DNA of 64,000 nt, taken from Glossina fuscipes. Lineage: Eukaryota > Arthropoda > Insecta > Diptera > Glossinidae. A model generated the notes under the pieces. It was not told where the DNA came from, searched no databases, and was given only the letters and a program-made list of their open reading frames with translations. This document shows positions 38,650-51,300 of this stretch, piece after piece. Numbering within the stretch: the stretch's first letter is position 1; every line of letters begins with the position of its first letter. The position numbers and the translations under genes are program-made. The stretch lies in NCBI RefSeq assembly GCF_014805625.2, contig NW_023998556.1, positions 709,131 through 773,130 of the forward strand. Reading direction: 5' to 3'.

Positions 38650-39110
38650 GTAGAGTGTCCATTCTTATACATCATGTCAAAACAGGCGGTAATTCTGTCC
38701 TCGATGCCTTGAAAGGATTGGTCATGTCGCGACTATAGGAAGTGGGACAATGACTTTTATAAGTTTTCACGGAGACAAGAAATGGTTTTTCTGAATTAAG
38801 TAAAAATCCCGTGACATTGTGTGGAACGTTTAAAAAAATGAAAACAATATGCGATGAGTGTCGCACGCCACCATTTCTCTTCGCCCACGCCGGCAACGCT
38901 AAAACTTGTGGATGTACCATTGTCGAACTTCGTTAAGATTTCGAGTGTTCCGTCCTTCCATCCCAAATCCAGCTGTTAGTGCAAATGTTATAAATAAGCC
39001 GAGAAACCCTACTCATGTAAGCTTTGCTGAGGTGGCAAGGGTGCATTTTCCCAGTGGTGCCATTCAAGCTTCTCTGTCTACATTTTCAAAGAATATTAAT
39101 AAAAATAATT

Positions 39111-40430
39111 AATCCGCCTCTCCCCCTCGATATTCGGGCTAGGGTATTTGTCAGTGTCGGTCCGATTTCACATTATTCATGTTTTATTTAAGGATAGCGG
39201 ATTACCGCTAATCATATTTTTTTTTACGTTACTCTCTTTCATTATTAGTATTGTATAATTGATAATGGTGTGAGAGAGAGAGAAATATAAAGAGAAAAAG
39301 TCCAAAGTTATGTGTATGCAGTAACGATAGGCTTTACTTCAAAGTGTCGTGATTGTCCCTTTGATCGTCAAGCTGTTTAAGAGTTTTTGTTACAATTTGT
39401 AAGGAAAAAAAAGCTTTTTTTGAAGAAAATTTGTGAATTAAAATAAAAATCAATTTTGAGAATAAAATTAATCAAACTTATATTATATAAATATAAAAAC
39501 TAGGAAGGTTTGAAAAGACATAAAAACTATTTTGGTAACGAAAAGAAATTACTTGAAGGTTATTATTATTTTGTGTCGGAGAAAGCGAAAAAACTTAAGC
39601 AAATTATTTTTTTTTTTTTGCAAATTTTGATGTAAAGTTTTTTGTTTTGTGAACGTAAAAGGCCAAAGTGCACCAGTAAAAATTAATAAATATCTTTTGA
39701 AATATGGAGGACTTGAATAAAGAGACATATGTGAAAAAACAAAAGGATAAAGAGGAACGAAAATCCTTCATGAACAGAAAAGCTTTGACATTAAATTATT
39801 GCAGACTAAGTTAAAAGTTGAATGAATTTTTCTTCTTAAAAGCAAAATAACGTTATATTAAATTAAATCTAAATGTTTTAACTAAAGTAGACCATAAAAC
39901 ACAAATTGATTCCAAGTGAATTTTGACTTGAAATTTCCGTTAACATTAAAACAATATATAATTAATATATTGTAAAGCAAAATATATTGTAAAGCTTTGT
40001 TTTACAGCAATTGCTCTAAATTATTCAGTAATAAGTAAAAAATTTAACGTCATAAGCTGTATTTTTCGAATATAAATAAAGGTTTACAGATAAATGAATT
40101 CGGTCAATGTTCGATATTATTGAAAGTCACGCCTAAATTACCAGTGATACTTGTTGATTATGACGTGCACAAAAGAGGAAATAAAAGAAGAATACAACTA
40201 CTACGAAAAATGATTGATATAACCGCATGATCATCAGTTTGGAGCAGTGAGGATTGCGACGGGTGAATCAATTCACCGATGTATAATAAAAACCATGGTG
40301 TTAATGTATATGAGTATTTATCATCTTATATAAATATATATTAACATAAACCAAAAAAAAGCAATGAAGTTAAGAAAATAATTTGATGAGAAAGTGAGAA
40401 ACACATTATGACAGTAATGTGCCGGCAGTA
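39111..40430. other. Non-LINE stretch inside LINE copy 2
   Basis: Homology to the 22-26 kb LINE stops at about 39111 and resumes at about 40435, although the corresponding interval in the other copy is only about 150 bp. The intervening 1.3 kb is AT-rich with no frames and no terminal repeats that I could find. A near-palindrome, ACAATATATAATTAATATAT, lies at about 39950-39970. It may be an unclassified insertion or a rearrangement joining two copies. Confidence 0.45.
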
Positions 40431-40599
40431 CCTGCCAGAAAGGCAATATTCGAGATTCAAGATCGGTGCCTGACATCTCTGATGATAATATAAAAACTTA
40501 TCCAGCTGCAAAAGTCCCATCCGTCAATTTGAAGCGTGCAAGCATTTTCAAATAGGTTCCATCTCAACCTAGAGCTGCCTCGTCTTTTAAAGTGTTAGC

Positions 40600-40763
40600 T
40601 TATCTGCCTGAGTTCCCGAGAAGGCAAGTGCCTCGACTAGCAGCTCAATGGTCCTCGGTTCAAATCTCAAGTGCGATAGAGTTTTTAATAAAGCCGAAAG
40701 CCTTAGATGCTAATGCTTTAAGTCTTAGAACTTATTCTCTGGCTAAATAATAATAGTAATAAT
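40600..40763 (+). repeat. tRNA-derived SINE with target duplication
   Basis: The 164 bp insert is flanked by an exact 11 bp duplication, AAAGTGTTAGC, at 40589-40599 and 40764-40774 (12 bp if the preceding T is counted). It has a box-B-like GGTTCAAATCT (about 40659-40669), a box-A-like GAGTTCCCGAGAAGG about 40 bp upstream, a tRNA-unrelated body (GATAGAGTTTTTAATAAAGC) and a 3' tail of AAT/AGTAAT triplets. The duplication interrupts LINE copy 2, so the SINE arrived later. The tail and body match the copies near 28935 and 30056. Confidence 0.85.
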
Positions 40764-43090
40764 AAAGTGTTAGCCTCAACTGAAAATATGGAAATTTTGT
40801 TAAACAAAGCATTGTGACCGTTTGAAGCCTTAAACAAGGTATTCATTCGTCGGGATCGACACTAAGTCGGTAGCTTCTCCACCCTCAAACAACTAAATGT
40901 TTCTTCAGGTCATATAACTTTCATTTACTAAAATGTTAGGAGCCTAAATTCAAAAATTTACTCTACTTTTATAAATATACCAAGCACAAAGTTTTCCTGC
41001 TTGGCCTATAGCGAAGCTTGGTTAAACCGTGATTTAGAATCATCGGACCTTGTCCACAATTCTTTCCAGGTTTTCAAAAAGGATCGGTTGGATCACACGG
41101 GTGGTGGTGTTTTAATTGCCACATCTGCTACAGTTCCGTCCTATTCAATTGAACTTACTACTCGTCCCGATATTGAATTTGTTGCCATTCCGGCGAAAAT
41201 TATCAATACGTAACTTGCTTCTACATTCCTCCGAGAACGGATATCTCTTTTTATAACACACATGCTGCCCTCATTTGTGACGCGGCCGAAAAGTCTAACC
41301 CTACATACCTACACAACGCTCTATATTCATAGTGTTAGGCGACTTCAATTGGCTATAAGTCGCTTGGCGCTATAGTGAGAATTTTAGCCGTAAGTTCACC
41401 ACTTCAACATCTGACAGAGCGTTTGCGTTTTTCCATGAATTATTTAATCGTAACCTACTTCAATGCAATCGTGCTTCTAATTGTAATGGCAGACTAGCTA
41501 GGAAATAACTAAGCCGCTGTCCACCTTTTAATTTACCTGAGGATCCGTGCCACCCAAAAATTTTTTTGCAGGCATGACGGTCCGTTGAACTGCCGTATGC
41601 AACTTCCTCCAATCAACATTACGTTTTTAACAAAAGCAATATTTTACTACGTGAATCTCATTATTCCGAGTTAACTATTGATTATCTGCATTCGATCACT
41701 AACTCGGTTTCGATTCCTAACATGATCATTTTGCGGAACGATGCTTTAGATGGTTTGTGGTTTCTACAACATAGTTGTGCAACTAGCTTGACAGCATTCC
41801 ATCATGTACACTCAAATCGTGCCCTGACAAGCCATGTGGTGTTATTTCGAAGATTTTGAATCAGGCTTTGAAGTCAGATGTTTTTCCTTTCTGCTGGAGG
41901 AGTAGTCTCCATATTTCGTTTCATAAATGTGGAAATAGACAACGCGTTGAGAACTATAGAGGCATCGCCAAGACGAGTCTTTTACCTAAATTGTCTGACT
42001 GAATTGTTACTCAGTATTTAGCTTTTGCTATAAAATTTTTACTTTCATCATTCTTTTATTCTATCTATCGTTTCTACCGAAATATACTTTTCATGCTTTC
42101 AATTCTTTTTCTAGTGATCTTTGCACGGACGTCGTATATACTGCTTTTACTGAAGTATTTGACTTAGTTATCCGTAGCTTATTGATCTTCAAACTCTAAG
42201 CATTTGCCTCCTCTTTGTACTTAGTGAAATGGATAACGTCTTAGCTGCATAACAGATCATTCAGGGTTCTCTTTAACTTCATCATCTCGGATGAATTTCC
42301 CGTGAAGTCTGGCGTCTCTCAAGGCAATCCCTTAGGATCCCTATTATTTAATTTATATACTAATGATCTCTCCTCTGCGATTATATCCAGCCAGATCTTA
42401 ATGGCCGCTGATGAATCTTTTCCTTGGAAACATAATCGGATCATCTTCAAATTGACCTAAACTATTTGGTTACATGGTTATCGTTAAATTTTATGAAATT
42501 AAATCTGAAAAGATGCAAGAATCTTTTTTTCTCAAAGACGAAATCATTCAATACTGACTCATCGATTCACCCAAGTTGAAAAACGTAGATTCGTTCATCG
42601 ATTTAGACATTCTATTCAATGAAACATTACTTTTTAGTTTGCACATTGAGCTCTCTTTAAGTAAAGCTAAGTTCACACATGATTTCATTAAAAAGTGGTC
42701 CAAAGAGTCGAAGTATCCTTACATTACAAAAAGGCTGTACATGTGCTCAGTTGGACCAATATTTGAGTATACGTCTGCTCTGTGGTCTCCTGCCTGCATA
42801 TGCTTGGTAGATTCAATTGAATGAATTTAAAAGCAATTTTTTCTGTTTGTCGTTAGGAATTTGGATTCTGACCCGTTTGTCTCTCTTTCTCCTTATTAAA
42901 ATAAATGGCTTTTGTTATTTTTTTCTTTACTTCTACTATATTTTGCACTAGTTTTTATATTAATTGGAATAAGATTTACTTCTAAGAGTCAAGCTGAGTT
43001 TGATGTGGAAGCAAAAAGTAAATAAAATCTATTTTATTAAGCAATCCAAAGTGGTTCTATGCGCTCGTCAATTCTACAAGTAAAGTTGTT

Positions 43091-43453
43091 TCATTTCCCC
43101 CTTTGATGTCTGGTTATGAAACTTCCGACGTTCTTATGCTCCCAAATCTTTTTGCTAAATTCTTTTAAATGAATTTTAACTTCATTAACTTTTACCCTAT
43201 CCTTAACTGCATCAAAACAATTTTGTATATCGCTACCAAAAATTACCTCTGACGAAGTGTTACAAAAATTCATATCGCTAAAGTAGCACTGAATGCCGGG
43301 GTGCCACAGCGTACAGTCTTGTAATCGTACAGTAGAACTTCGTTGAACTATTGCATTCATTTTCATTGAATCATCGGTAATAAACATATTGTTGAATACT
43401 AGGGATGTATTACTTACTGAGTTACGCAGGCTGCTTAATGCCATATCCGTCAT
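43091..43453 (-). CDS. Unrecognised 120-codon frame
   Basis: The minus-strand frame starts at ATG 43453 and ends at 43091. The translation is balanced and looks like protein (for example SSTVRLQDCTLWHPGIQC, then KDRVKVNEVKIHLKEFSKKI), with no signal peptide or membrane segment. It lies between the 3' end of LINE copy 2 and the start of LINE copy 3 and overlaps the latter by about 10 bp. I do not recognise it. It may be an exon, a fragment of a host gene carried with a retroelement, or chance. Confidence 0.3.
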   Translation of the reverse strand: MTDMALSSLRNSVSNTSLVFNNMFITDDSMKMNAIVQRSSTVRLQDCTLWHPGIQCYFSDMNFCNTSSEVIFGSDIQNCFDAVKDRVKVNEVKIHLKEFSKKIWEHKNVGSFITRHQRGK

Positions 43454-44210
43454 TTCCGGAGTCCCCGAAGGTAGTCACTTAGAGCCCGTTTATTTATCAT
43501 TTACATTGATGATCTTTCATCAGTTACTGTATAACCTCGTATTTTAATATACGCAGATGATGTGAAAGTAATGTCGTTCTTTAATTGGAAAACTTATCTA
43601 TGTCTCCTCCAAGCTGATTTAAATAATTTAGCAACGTGCTGCTCTTTCAATTCCATGACCTACATTGTTTCTATTAATTCTTACAAGATGGATAACGTGA
43701 ACTCTTGTTACTCGATGTGAGCGTTTGACCACAAGCTTCGATTCAATTTATATATTGGATAATCTTTATATAAAGCCAGATTGGGTGTTAGGCTTTAGCG
43801 AAAACTGACACTGATGTGGTGGCAGAATTCGGCGCCACATACATAACGACAAGACCTGAGTTATGTGGTCATGTTCTGATTGACGCCATGTGAACTCAAT
43901 CGAACCAGTTCTAACTTTTTACGCTAAGAAATTTAGATCGGTATGCAATTGCTACCCTGCGAGAATGTACTATTACTTATACTTTTATCTTCACTCCAGG
44001 AAAGTAGGGTAGTCGTACGCATTTACGATGTTAAAATTATTAAGCGGCATCATTAACTCGTCAGTGTTGTTAAATGAGATTAAGCTTAACGTTCCTATCA
44101 GCCCGTCAAGAAATTTTCTTTTTGTTAAATTTACTCAATGCAAGTTCAACTGCGAATGAATCGACCTAAATCTATACGATGTCCACGTAATGTTGTTTTC
44201 AACCTACATG
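43440..44210 (+). mobile_element. LINE copy 3, reverse-transcriptase fragment
   Basis: Similarity begins at SGVPEGSHLEP (about 43455-43487), the conserved start of reverse-transcriptase motif B. It continues to YADDVK at about 43550-43567 and FDHKLRFNLYIG near 43725-43757. The TTTACTCAATGCAAGTTCAAC block at about 44130 matches the 25340 region of the best copy. Frame breaks occur throughout. It is on the plus strand, just downstream of copy 2, and is a separate 5'-truncated copy. Confidence 0.75.
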
Positions 44211-47098
44211 TCGCAATATTTGAGTTATTTGGTTTAAATTGGGCACACTGACGTATTTCAGCACAAAGACGAATCCTATTGAAAATGCCTCGGGTCGAGC
44301 AGTTTTATCGCGACAAAAGTCATTAAGTAATTGTCTTTCAGCATTCCAAATTATTGGCGAAAACCTTGGTCGGGTGGAGCGATTTTTTCACGGCTCTGCC
44401 GTATAAACGGTATTATGAAAACTGAATCTTTATATGGTAAATGGCATAATTTTCAAGAACTTTCGGTGAAAATTAGTTCATAATGATACCGTATTGGAAA
44501 CACGTAGGTCTATTTTTCGGAGCCAACATCATATAAGCGGTATAGGGCATCTAAAGGTCGGCCTTGCCTGTCTATAATGGTTTTACTTGCTATAATACTC
44601 ATGCATTGGCGACGTTATACTTAGACTAAAATTTATAAGTTTTAACAACCCACGATGTACTAAATGTTTCTACATTTTTGCTAAGTTTTGGTACGTTTGC
44701 ATTGATTAAGTGTTCACGTGGTGTATTTGTAGTTAACGTACTTCAGCTGCTGAGCACACCGATTGGCCAGATAAGGTGTATGATTTTCTCTTTACTTTTT
44801 CTTATGTGTATATATTAACTTCATAGTTTTAAGAATCCTTCTACTTTAATTTTAACTAGCTTAACCTTTAATCTTCTGACTTCTGCATCTGTGAATCGAT
44901 AGATAAATTGAAAAAAGTATATATTTCACCATGGCAATTATTTCTATTGGCTATATTCACAGCTGACAGGTTTTTCTTTTGTTTGAGTTGCCCGAATTGT
45001 TACAATTTTTTGCTTCGCTAAGGATAGTAATAATTTTCCGTGTGGTGAATACCACTGTCCTATCTGCTATCTACACTACAAAAAACTTTTACCCCTTACA
45101 TACGCCACTGCGAATCAGGTGTAAACTGAACTAAAACAATTCACTGAGATCTACCCTAGTTTACCTAAAAAGGAATTACAAACAAAGATCTTAGAATGTT
45201 TCTATACTTTACAACTTGTGGTAAGGGTGCATTAACTTTGCGCGAATGTGTGCAACGCCCAAAAGAATTTGAAATAGATTCACTTTTTATTATACTAATA
45301 TCGAACACGCGTATGCACGCATCTGTTACTCTGTCTATCTCTCGTTTCTCTGCATGTCCCTCTTCATCATGTCTGCTATTTGTGCGATGCCCGTCCGCGT
45401 CTTCTTTTGTGGAAGATAGGTCGCAATTTTGAATACATTTTGATGAAATTTAATACACTAAAATATTTTGGCTGAAGGACAACTGAATTTGATTGGTCAG
45501 TGTATTGTTTGTACAACAGTGTATTGGGAAAATTTCACTGGGATAGGACTATTTCTTGAATTTGTTTCAATATAAAACAACTTGCAAAAATAACATTTCT
45601 ATTTTTAATATTTTCATTTTTGTAATGAGACTTGATCAAAATTGTAATTTGATTCTATTAACTTTGGCTCATTTACATCTATTTTCCGAACCTCTTGCCC
45701 TATAAAGATTTTAGTGCAAAGAAAGCCTTCATATGGCGACAAGGTACAATTAACAGTAGACCTTGTGGCATTTACTTTTTCTTCGATCGTGATAACATCT
45801 ACTGTTTCTGCTTTCGTGCTAGTTGAGATTTTTTTCTTGTCTTCTTCGCGTTGCGTTTGTGAACAAGAACGATTAGCGAGGGGGATGATTTGAGCATTGA
45901 GGTGAAGAAGTGGTTGTGTGGGTGAATAGTGTATGGCAATATATTATGATCACTTTTTCGCTAATTGTAAATTAACGAAACTAAAAATTAAAATTACTGT
46001 AAAAGAAAAAGGCACAGATTGGTCCAACAAGGTCATTCACTTTCAGACTTTTATCATACAACAACAAAATATTATAAAAACTGAAGGGGTATATCGAATG
46101 ATTGTGATGTAAATTGTGTTTTTTTTTTAAACAAGGACAATGCTAAGCTGGAGACATGAAAGTTCCTTAACGCGAGTATTGGTGCAAAAACAATATGCAC
46201 GAATAGTCAAATTAATCCATTGTTAGAAATGTGAACAGCGCAGTAACAACATTTATTAGCATATTAAGGGTAGGAGTTTTTAATTTCATAAAAAATTCTG
46301 AACAAAAACAGAGTTTGTAACTAGCATAAGAAAAGTACACGCAAGCACGTAAAAAATGGAAATAAATAAAAGAAAGAAGAACGGAATGTTACAAATATAT
46401 ATGTATGTAAATGCTAACTGCGGTGTCATCTCTAATACAGCAGTACACACAACTGCCGTCAAATGTACTAGAACTCAAGTATTATTAAATGCAGCGCTAC
46501 CTAGCCATCAACACATACACCTTAACGAAATCACCATCACTTTGTGGTTAATGATTAGTGTATTCCTGTGTGTCGTATAATAACGTAAGTTAATGAATAT
46601 GTCTATAGTCTACATTAAGGAAATTTTTTATATTCGTTTTTAACGTTGAGAAATATGATGTAGGAATAATAATTACTTCTAACTTTTATTCATTTTTTTT
46701 TTTAATTTTTTTTGGTTATTTTTCAACATTAGCAATAATTTACGCTCATAACATCTTCTATCGTTTGTTAAAAATCTGTTGATTTTTTTCTTTTTCTTTA
46801 ATGGGAAGCAGATGGATTTAGGAGTCTGAGGAAGCAATTTCGGAGTGTCTCATACAAGATTTTGGGCCAAAACAGAGGGTAAGTAGAGTAGGGCTTAGAA
46901 TAGCCCAGGCATAAGTTCAGTCCGTCCAGTAAAAGACGTCGATCTGTCTCCAAAAGGGTCACTGGGCGGGTATTTCTTAACTGCAATCTTGCAAAAATGC
47001 AACTCGGCATACTTGCGAAAGATAACGAAGAAGTTTGGGGTGTTTTGGTCCTGTGACCAGAATATGGAAAAGTTTATGTAAATTTGTCCTTAATATAT
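44211..47098. other. No gene recognised, 2.9 kb
   Basis: No recognisable gene. Frames at 45196-45432 (+), 46356-46580 (+) and 46798-47010 (-) have compositions close to random for this DNA or no family likeness. A T-rich stretch lies at 46690-46720. Confidence 0.4.
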
Positions 47099-48329
47099 AT
47101 TTTATATGAACTTCAGGACTTTATTTAACATGCTTCGGATTGTCCGATTTGGGTCAAATATGCACCGTTTTGGTGTATGATTTGGTAAGGTAGCTTCAAA
47201 ATGGCTCTCTCATAGAAGTCCTGGTCTCTATTTGCAAAAAACTCTAGTAGTCGATTTTCACAATCCTCCCTAGATTCCAATTTTTTATCATTAAAGAAAT
47301 TTTGCAATGCAAGAAAAAGATGATAATCGCTTGGTGCCAAGTCCGGACTGTATGGCGGATGCATTAAAACTTCCCAACCAAGCTCCCGAAGTTTCTGGCG
47401 AGTCACTGTAGATGTGTGGCCTAGCGTTGTCCTGGTGGAACACGACACCTCTCCTGTTGGCCAATTCTGGCCGTTTCTGGTCAATCGCTATCTTCAAACG
47501 GTCCAGTTGTTGACAGTAGACATCAGAACTTAGCGTTTGGCCACATGGAAGCATCTCATAATGAATAATCCCCTTCCAGTCCCACCAAATGCATAGCAAA
47601 ACGTTCCTGGCCCTTTGAGGTGCTTCACCGCTCTTTGACCACGATCGTTTTCGCAGAGGGTTATCGTATGTGATCCATTTCTCATCTCCAGTCACCATCC
47701 GTTTAAGAAATGGGTCTATCTCATTCCGTTTGGCCAAGGCTTCGCAGATGGAAATTCGATCCATCATGTTTTTTTCTGTTAATTGGTGTGGCACCCAAAC
47801 ATCGAGCTTCTTTTTGAATCCAGCTTTGTGTAAATGGTTTAAAACTGTTTTATGGTCGATTTTTAGCTCCTGGGCGATGTTACGACTGCTAACATGCCGG
47901 TCAATTTCGATCATTTCTCCGATTTTATCGACATTTTCGACTAACGCCCTACCTGTGCGAGGTGCATCTTTAACATCAAAAATTCCTGAACGGAATCTAC
48001 GAAACCAAAATTGCACATAATTGGCTGTTACAGTATCGGAACCATAAACACCATTCATAATTTTAGCCGCCTGGCTTGCATTTTCGCCTTTGTCAAAGAA
48101 AAACTGTAAAATGTACCGAATTTTCTCTTTGTTCACTTCCATTTTTAACACGCTGTAACTCACAACTGAATGCACCAAACAAAAAAACAGCAAAAGAATT
48201 TTTTTACTGCGAAATGTCACCTTTCCAACGAGCATAAATCTGAAATTGTTTGATCGATACTTTACGAGAAATCTATCAGTGCAGCCATCTACCGAAAAAA
48301 TAATGGATTTATTTTTCCCCAAACTAATA
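47099..48329 (-). mobile_element. Mariner transposon, copy 2, one end lost
   Basis: This is the same family as 5617-6861. The right terminal repeat (about 48296-48327, ending CCCCAAACTAA before TA) is present with one C-to-A change. The left side begins at about 47099 in the interior TTTTATATGAACT, so the outer 27 or so bases of the left repeat are gone and the copy is immobile. It keeps two leader segments (near 48180 and 48262) that copy 1 lacks, and lacks 21 nt and 9 nt of coding sequence that copy 1 has. Confidence 0.92.
47125..48142 (-). pseudogene. Mariner transposase, frameshifted (copy 2)
   Basis: The start is best placed at 48142 (MEVNKEKIR), as in copy 1; the longer frame upstream runs through the terminal repeat and is not credible. 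Helix-turn-helix, WVPHQLTEKN, TGDEKW, HQDNARPH and PYSPDLAPSDYH are all present. The frame breaks right after ARPH, at about 47412-47419, in exactly the same place and with the same sequence as copy 1. Two in-frame deletions relative to copy 1 remove 7 residues after SGEAPQ and 3 residues near the C-terminus. The protein would be inactive for lack of the third aspartate in frame. Confidence 0.9.
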
Positions 48330-51300
48330 TATACTTTAAAATATAATTTTCTTTTTTGTAAAGCTATGGAAAACAATTATTTTTCACATTAAGCGAAGAC
48401 TATGTAGATAAGTAAAGAGTGCTGTGTTGCATTTACGGGTGATTTGTGCGCATGGTTAAGGTTTTGGAAGGAGTTTGTGTGAATTAATATAATTAATATA
48501 ATTAATTTCGAAATATTAAGACGCTATAATTGCAATCATACCATATATCCGAAGGCCGTTTCTTTATTGGTTTATATATTGACTCTTTGAAGAATTCACT
48601 TAGCTTGAAATTTTTATTTAAAACTATACATATCAAAACTAAATGATTGAACAATGCCTCAAAACTGAAAAGTACTAAAGAAAAGAAAAAGGAGTGCAAA
48701 AGTTGCTTTGTAAAATTGTCGGTAATAGGTAATAAATGAAGAGACAACAGTAAAAATAAAATATTTACAATTTATGACAATTTGCTAAAAGCATTGTTAT
48801 AAAAAGGAAAATGAATGTATCAGTAAAAGTAGCCCGAAGTCAATCAAAAAAAATTTTGAGCCCCTTAATTATAAGTGTGTATGTAAACCCACATTATATT
48901 TCATCATCATAGACATATAAAGAACAACATCAAGCTGTGAAATCGTTAGACCACAAAAACAGCAGCAAATCCGGATATAGCTGGCATCTATTATGTTGCA
49001 CCGCCGCTTTCTTCATAAATACTTCCCTCGATGCACAACGCTTTCATAACCTGCTGTAGCAAGCCTGCTATGCATTAGGTTTTTTTTTTTTTAAATACTC
49101 ACTTACTGATTTATGATCGAATTGAAATATGAATGACATTTCCACTTTGTTACAAATCAGTAATCCATTTTTGTTTTCTTAATTTAATGTAAAATCTAAA
49201 TGTATACATACATTTCTTTTCATATTGGAAGTTATATGTATTAGAGAAAAATAACAAAAAATAAATATATGTATTAAAGAAATGAAAGAGTGAAATATAA
49301 GTATAAAAAGAAAAAAATTGTCGACAGGTTAAATTTTCGTTTCTTGTTGTATCCAACTTCGATGTCTCCCATAGACATCATAGGCCGACGAAGACCATTG
49401 GGTAGGGCGGGTAATGAAAGGGCCAGAGCCTAGAATATGCCTATTCGCAAACTCAGCTTTCGTTCATTCACGTGTTCGTAAATGGGTAAGTACTTTCTAT
49501 TGTCTCTAGATGTCTGGTATGCGAGAGCCAAAATATAAAACACTCCCACATCTCACGAACTCCTATCCTCATGAAGTGCTATTTTGAAATAGCCCCAAAA
49601 TAAATGCAGTTTAGAGATTTGGGACAGACAATTAGGATAGAAACAAACAATGTTATTAGACACAAAGGAGTCCCCAAGATCAACGTGGGGTCACCACATT
49701 GTTAAAAAACAGCGTTGTAAGTCTTAAATATAAGAAGTAAAGTAGAAGCGCCTGAAATCACCCTTTATAACTTAAATTGGAGTAACTCGGAATCCGCCTA
49801 AACCAAGAAAGCCGATATGTCAATTCATTTTGAGATTAGAAATGAACAAGGTTGGTAAAAAGATATTTTTATACCATACATAAGCTTGGGATAGCTACCC
49901 ACTTATTTACATGTAATTTTCAGAACTTAAAAAAATTAGGATCAAGTTGATAGATACATAGAGAACTATCCGCATTCGAAACTTTGAATCCAATAGTAAC
50001 ACTTCAAACTGAAGAAAAGAAACTGTAATAATTGAAACACTTTCAACTAACACGATTATTGAGGTTCAAGTTAAAGATTGAGTTTTATAGACTGATGAGG
50101 CCAACTGAACCATCGTGGTATTGTGATAGCTTTCTCACAAATCTGCGCTCACAAAAAATTTTGAATTTCAAATTATTCCAATGGGGAATTTTTCATCAAT
50201 ATACAATAGATATAACTGCTACGGGGAAATGAAAATACAATACGTATTAAAAACTTCCTGGTTTTGCATTAAATTTATTGCCTAACAATTTTATTTCAAT
50301 TTGTTAAAAAAAAAAAACACAAAATACATCTAATAGCCAAGTTCGGAGACTCAAGCCCATCAAATCATCGCAATTTTTTATTTAGAAGTTATTTTTTCGG
50401 TAATAAACATTTTTGGAAACCCAACAAAACAACTCCACGACAATAATAATAACGTAAATGTTTGGATTTTCATAGGGATTGTGAGCTAAACTTTTTTCGT
50501 AGTCACACAGACGTCATGCAAAGGCAGACATACATGTATGGCAGTTTATTGTTCATACAATCATTCATTCTTTCAACCCTATTGTTGTGCCATGTTGCTG
50601 TCGGCATTTTCAAACTCGTTTTCATTCATATACCCACAAACACGCAGAAACATGAATACAATTTTTATCTGGTTTTATGATTGTTTCGATTATCGTTTCC
50701 ATAAATATGAAAAATCATTTACAAAATTGTTCGGCTATTTTATGCATTGTTGCCTTTATTTGTTAAAGTTGTTACTGTTTCTGTTGCTATTGCTATTATA
50801 GTTGTTAGGAAAAGTTCTCTTTACTAAATGTTATACATGCAAACAAGCAGTTCATGCTTGTACATGTACATGAATGCAGACAACAAATTACTTTTACATA
50901 GAACTGTTTTTATGATTTTCACCTACATGTATAAGACACGCATAGAAAGTTTTTTCTATTTATATATAACAAATAAGTTAGATGCAAATTGTTTTTTATA
51001 AAAGCTAGAAACACTTGGAAATGTTCAAAGCTTACATATAAAAGACTTGAAGCGGGCTTCGGATAACTATTACTTGAACCACGTAAATCCATCAATAGAT
51101 TATTCAAATAAAGCGATTTACGAATGTCTTCAGCTGTGGTTGAAAAGCAAAAATTTACTTTGAAAAACAAAAGTTTTGTCAACGGTTTAATAAGAATCAA
51201 AATTTTCTTTAAGGCGTCTTTCATCCATTTTCAAGTCCACATATGTTACATTTCGGCATATGGCGCACAATCCTTTTCTAAAATTTTGCTGTGAAGTTCT

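Larger units (their letters stand above)
38650..43040 (+). mobile_element. LINE copy 2, heavily decayed, interrupted
   Basis: This is the same family as the copy at 22.1-25.9 kb. ORF1 remnants are TRNGFSELSKNPVTLC (about 38780-38830), INKPRNPTHVSFAEVARVHF (about 38993-39053) and, after a 1.3 kb non-LINE stretch, the stretch around 40430-40560 and the WPV/EFIP region near 40830. Endonuclease remnants are GGGVLIATSATVPSYSIEL (about 41100-41155) and VLGDFNW (about 41333-41354). Reverse-transcriptase remnants include NYRGIAK-like residues near 41950, SLSKAKFTHDFIKKWSKE (42649-42712) and the 3' region to about 43040. Stops and frameshifts are frequent. A SINE with target duplication sits at 40600-40763. 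Confidence 0.85.

Noticed and set aside
48143..48376. Upstream extension of the copy 2 mariner transposase by about 80 residues
   Set aside because: It runs through the leader and terminal inverted repeat and into flanking DNA; copy 1 has no equivalent, and family proteins start at the MEV methionine.
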